A stretch of DNA of 64,000 nucleotides. It comes from Catenibacterium mitsuoka_A. Lineage in GTDB: Bacteria > Bacillota_I > Bacilli_A > Erysipelotrichales > Coprobacillaceae. The stretch lies in the NCBI RefSeq assembly GCF_964259225.1, contig NZ_CAXVKN010000002.1; one strand, given 5' to 3'. The position numbers and the translations under genes were made by a program. Shown piece by piece: positions 61,907 through 64,000 of this stretch (its first letter is position 1; every line of letters begins with the position of its first letter). The notes below the pieces were generated by a model, which had not been told where the DNA came from, made no database searches, and saw only the letters and a program-made list of their open reading frames with translations.

Positions 61907-62773
61907 ATGGAATATGTTAAACTAAATAATGGCGTAGAAATGCCTATCATTAGTTTTGGAGTCTATCAGATTCCTAAAGAAGATACTAAGAGATGTGTCT
62001 TAGACGCAATTAAGTCAGGATATAGGGGTATTGATACAGCACAGAGTTACTTCAATGAAAGTGGAGTAGGAGATGCGATTGTGGAATGTGGTGTACCTAG
62101 AGAAGAACTCTTTATTACTACTAAAGTGTGGATTGATCATTATGGTTATGAAGAGTGTAAAACTTCAGTAGAAGAATCATTAAGAAAACTAAAAACAGAT
62201 TATTTAGATTTGTGTTTGCTTCATCAGCCTTTTAGTGATTATTATGGTGCTTATCGTGCTTTAGAAGATTTATATGCAGAAGGTAAAATTAAAGCAATTG
62301 GTGTTTCTAATTTCTATCCTGATCGTTTGACAGATATTTGTATGTTTGATAGAAAGGTTATTCCTACAGTGAATCAAGTAGAAGTCAATCCTTTTAATGC
62401 ACAATGGTGTGCTCAGGAAAACATGGAAAAACATGGTGTAAAAATGGAAGCATGGGCTCCGTTTGGTGAAGGAAGAAATAATCTATTTACTAATGAAACA
62501 TTAGTTTCTATTGGTAAGAAATATAATAAGAGTTCTGCCCAGGTTATGTTGAGATGGCTTATTCAAAGAGGTGTTATTGTTGCTTGTAAATCTACTCATA
62601 TTGAAAGAATGCAGGAAAATATCAATGTCTTTGATTTTGAATTAACAGAAGAAGACATGAATTCTATTAAAACATTAGATACTAGTAATAGCTTATTCTT
62701 CTCTCATAATGATCCTAATATGGTTGAATGGTTCGACAAGATTGTGAAAGAAAGAAGAACTAATGAAGAGTGA
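61907..62773 (+). CDS. Aldo/keto reductase
   Basis: 288 residues. Starts VKLNNGVEMPIISFGVYQ; catalytic tetrad visible as GIDTAQSYFNE (Asp, Tyr), TTKVWID (Lys) and CLLHQPF (His). C-terminal ACKSTHIERMQENINVFDFELT is the NADPH phosphate site. Typical AKR5-like 2,5-diketogluconate/methylglyoxal reductase family; substrate unknown. It lacks the ferredoxin domain of the AKR at 27340. Confidence 0.93.
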   Translation: MEYVKLNNGVEMPIISFGVYQIPKEDTKRCVLDAIKSGYRGIDTAQSYFNESGVGDAIVECGVPREELFITTKVWIDHYGYEECKTSVEESLRKLKTDYLDLCLLHQPFSDYYGAYRALEDLYAEGKIKAIGVSNFYPDRLTDICMFDRKVIPTVNQVEVNPFNAQWCAQENMEKHGVKMEAWAPFGEGRNNLFTNETLVSIGKKYNKSSAQVMLRWLIQRGVIVACKSTHIERMQENINVFDFELTEEDMNSIKTLDTSNSLFFSHNDPNMVEWFDKIVKERRTNEE

Positions 62774-62818
62774 ACTACATCGACTTAATACTCCGTATTT
62801 GAAGTCAAGGTAGTTCAC
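62770..62818. repeat. Long imperfect inverted repeat after the aldo/keto reductase
   Basis: GTGAACTAC at 62770-62778 pairs with GTAGTTCAC at 62810-62818, and GACTT with AAGTC further in, around a TATTTG-containing loop. There is no T-run. It could be an RNA hairpin or the end of a lost mobile element. Confidence 0.5.
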
Positions 62819-63006
62819 ATGACAAAATTAAATATGGATCTGCATCTAACAGGTGTCTTATGATTGTATGTGACATAAGAGAACATTTATAATGTAGAAG
62901 CCGAGGTATTTCACTAAAATTGTGTCGATAATTTTTTGGTGTCTATATGTATAAATACAAAAGGGACAATGAATTATAAAATTCACTGTCCCTTTAAAAT
63001 GATCAG
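62819..63006. other. Gene-free stretch with terminator
   Basis: No gene is recognised. A possible promoter TTGTAT, 18-base gap, TATAAT (about 62854-62884) is followed by about 110 bases ending in hairpin AAAGGGACA (62960-62968) with TGTCCCTTT (62987-62995), which terminates both strands. A small RNA is possible but not supported further. Confidence 0.35.
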
Positions 63007-63255
63007 TTATACGTACCTTATGAATACAAAAAGTAATTCAATAATAGCAACGATGATATATGTAATGGTCCAACGTTTCTTCGTTTTTTGGGATGACTGT
63101 GGTCTCATTTGATTAGGTATTATAAACAAAAGAGTACAAACAACAATATACAACCCACCAGTAATACCATTTAGATATTTTGAACAATAGAACAATAATA
63201 ATATAAAACAGTATGTAGTTGCGTAAGGCAGATTCTTTATAAATTAATCTTTCAT
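63007..63255 (-). pseudogene. Small membrane protein with in-frame stop at codon 4
   Basis: An ATG at 63255 with GAAGGTAAAT ahead begins M-K-D and then TAA; the frame continues FIKNLPYATTYCFILLL, through three hydrophobic segments, to FVFIRYV at 63007. The good ribosome site followed by an early nonsense codon (AAA to TAA would explain it) suggests recent inactivation, though initiation at a later TTG is possible. It probably formed a pair with the next small membrane-protein gene. Family unknown. Confidence 0.55.
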
Positions 63256-63283
63256 GATATTTACCTTCTTCTATAATCGTTAA

Positions 63284-63535
63284 TTATAGAACATAAACAA
63301 TAAACACATCAAAAATCACGGCTGTAATAGTAAAAATAAGCAATCCAATCTTAGTTTTTTTAGATTCAGCTTTATCTAAATAAAAAGGTAAACCGGTCAT
63401 CATTGTAAGAAAAATAAGAAAGTTTGGTGCTACACGACTTGGTAAAAATCTAGAACAATATGACAATATACATATCAACACTGTGATTAAATATAAAGGT
63501 TTTTTAGGTAAAAGTATAGATTTGATTTTCTTCAT
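63284..63535 (-). CDS. Small three-helix membrane protein
   Basis: 83 residues; ATG at 63535 with GAGGTT upstream (an earlier frame has no site). Basic start KKIKSILLPKKP, then three hydrophobic segments (about 15-31, 37-54, 62-82) with loop KAESKKTK. It lies just upstream of the broken small membrane-protein gene, and the two resemble a duplicated or paired unit. Function unknown. Confidence 0.6.
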   Translation of the reverse strand: MKKIKSILLPKKPLYLITVLICILSYCSRFLPSRVAPNFLIFLTMMTGLPFYLDKAESKKTKIGLLIFTITAVIFDVFIVYVL

Positions 63536-63680
63536 AATAACCTCTCTTTTGTGATTAGTATCCACTAACCGAATTATATACTCTATTTGAAAAATGTCAA
63601 TAAATTGCTTATATCATTATTAATAATCTAAAGTGAAAAGTTAAATTCCACTTTTAAGAAGAAAGCAGGAATTAATATTG

Positions 63681-63848
63681 ATGAATGTAATACAGTGTGC
63701 TTGTTTTAGTTCTTCTCATCAGATTATTCTTCTTGGCAGCAAAGATAAACATCAAGGTATATATACATATGATATTGATTCAGGTAAAACTGAATTATTG
63801 TATGAATCTAAAAATGAATTAATTAATAGTTTTGAATTATTAGCATAA
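63681..63848 (+). CDS. Possible 55-aa ORF (fragment)
   Basis: ATG to TAA with a weak upstream AGGA. The product begins MNVIQCACFSSSHQIILLGS and continues GIYTYDIDSGKTELLYES, resembling one blade of a WD/YVTN-like propeller. It may be the start of a lost larger gene, as the ORF ends right before a terminator. Low confidence. Confidence 0.35.
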   Translation: MNVIQCACFSSSHQIILLGSKDKHQGIYTYDIDSGKTELLYESKNELINSFELLA

Positions 63849-63852
63849 ATAA

Positions 63853-63884
63853 AAATACCCACAGTGGATAACTGTGGGTATTTA
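63853..63884. terminator. Terminator hairpin before tRNA-Gly region
   Basis: AAATACCCACAG and CTGTGGGTATTT form a 12-base stem with a TGGATAA loop. It can act on either strand. Confidence 0.7.
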
Positions 63885-63924
63885 GATAATAAAAAAATAG
63901 ACCTAAGTCTATCTTCTAATCGTA

Positions 63925-63998
63925 TGGAGCGGGTGATGGGAATCGAACCCACGTAGTCAGCTTGGAAGGCTGAAGTTCTACCATTGAACTACACCCGC
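63925..63998 (-). tRNA. tRNA-Gly (UCC)
   Basis: 74 bases including encoded CCA. Acceptor GCGGGTG pairs with CACCCGC; anticodon loop CTTCCAA gives TCC; T-arm GTGGGTTCGATTCCCAT. D-loop AATGGTAGA. The gene ends at the right edge of the window. Confidence 0.97.
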
Positions 63999-64000
63999 AT

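Overview
The window is one stretch of an AT-rich, Gram-positive genome. Strong AGGAGG ribosome sites, lipobox lipoproteins, two T-box leaders, a yybP-ykoY (manganese) leader, LytTR/PadR/DtxR/ROK regulators and a secG-rnr-smpB-ssrA block all point to Firmicutes. Gene style (DUF871/MupG beside a GH1 enzyme, FeoA-FeoB fusions, DUF969-DUF979-pcp) fits Erysipelotrichia (Catenibacterium/Kandleria-like), but the genus is inference. No phage, CRISPR array or replication origin is seen.

Layout. 1-2.5 kb: a partial secreted Ig-like protein, a PadR regulator with its membrane partner, and a lipoprotein. 2.5-2.9 kb: a compact type I toxin-antitoxin locus (38-aa hydrophobic peptide opposed by a convergent antisense RNA). 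3-9 kb: a bacteriocin-export/resistance-style module made of two ABC ATPase-permease fusions, a small membrane protein and a LytTR two-component system whose kinase looks catalytically degenerate. 9-10.7 kb: a decayed strip with an IS21 IstB remnant and a HipA-like gene broken by one in-frame stop. 10.8-14.1 kb: tmRNA, smpB, rnr, secG. 14.1-22.5 kb: a TagO/WecA-type transferase with an extra outer domain, peptidoglycan and sugar recycling genes (mupG, GH1) with a probable RpiR remnant, an M29-like aminopeptidase, and DUF969-DUF979-pcp.

22.5-27.3 kb: an accessory block bounded by nested direct repeats, holding an XRE regulator, a lipoprotein stub and a second ABC-fusion pair paralogous to the first. 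27.3-31.2 kb: ferredoxin-type aldo/keto reductase, HAD phosphatase, iron alcohol dehydrogenase, NUDIX. 31.3-35.7 kb: Met-specific T-box, metNIQ, nitroreductase, free-Met-sulfoxide reductase and KptA. 35.8-50.5 kb: metal homeostasis: a fused FeoA-FeoB, a ZIP transporter, a Mn-riboswitch-controlled P-type ATPase, a DtxR-family repressor and a feoA-feoA-feoB operon with two cysteine-rich accessory proteins and a mini-rubredoxin. Two candidate small RNAs lie in this part, one beside the repressor and preceded by a sequence resembling its operator. 51.9-58 kb: an Arg-specific T-box plus a tiny Arg-Arg leader ORF, then argGHCJB. 58-64 kb: amidase lipoprotein, TtcA-like and TcdA tRNA-modification proteins, a DJ-1 protein, an aldo/keto reductase, small membrane-protein remnants, and tRNA-Glu and tRNA-Gly.

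All calls were made by reading the sequence; family names come from motif recognition, not database searches.
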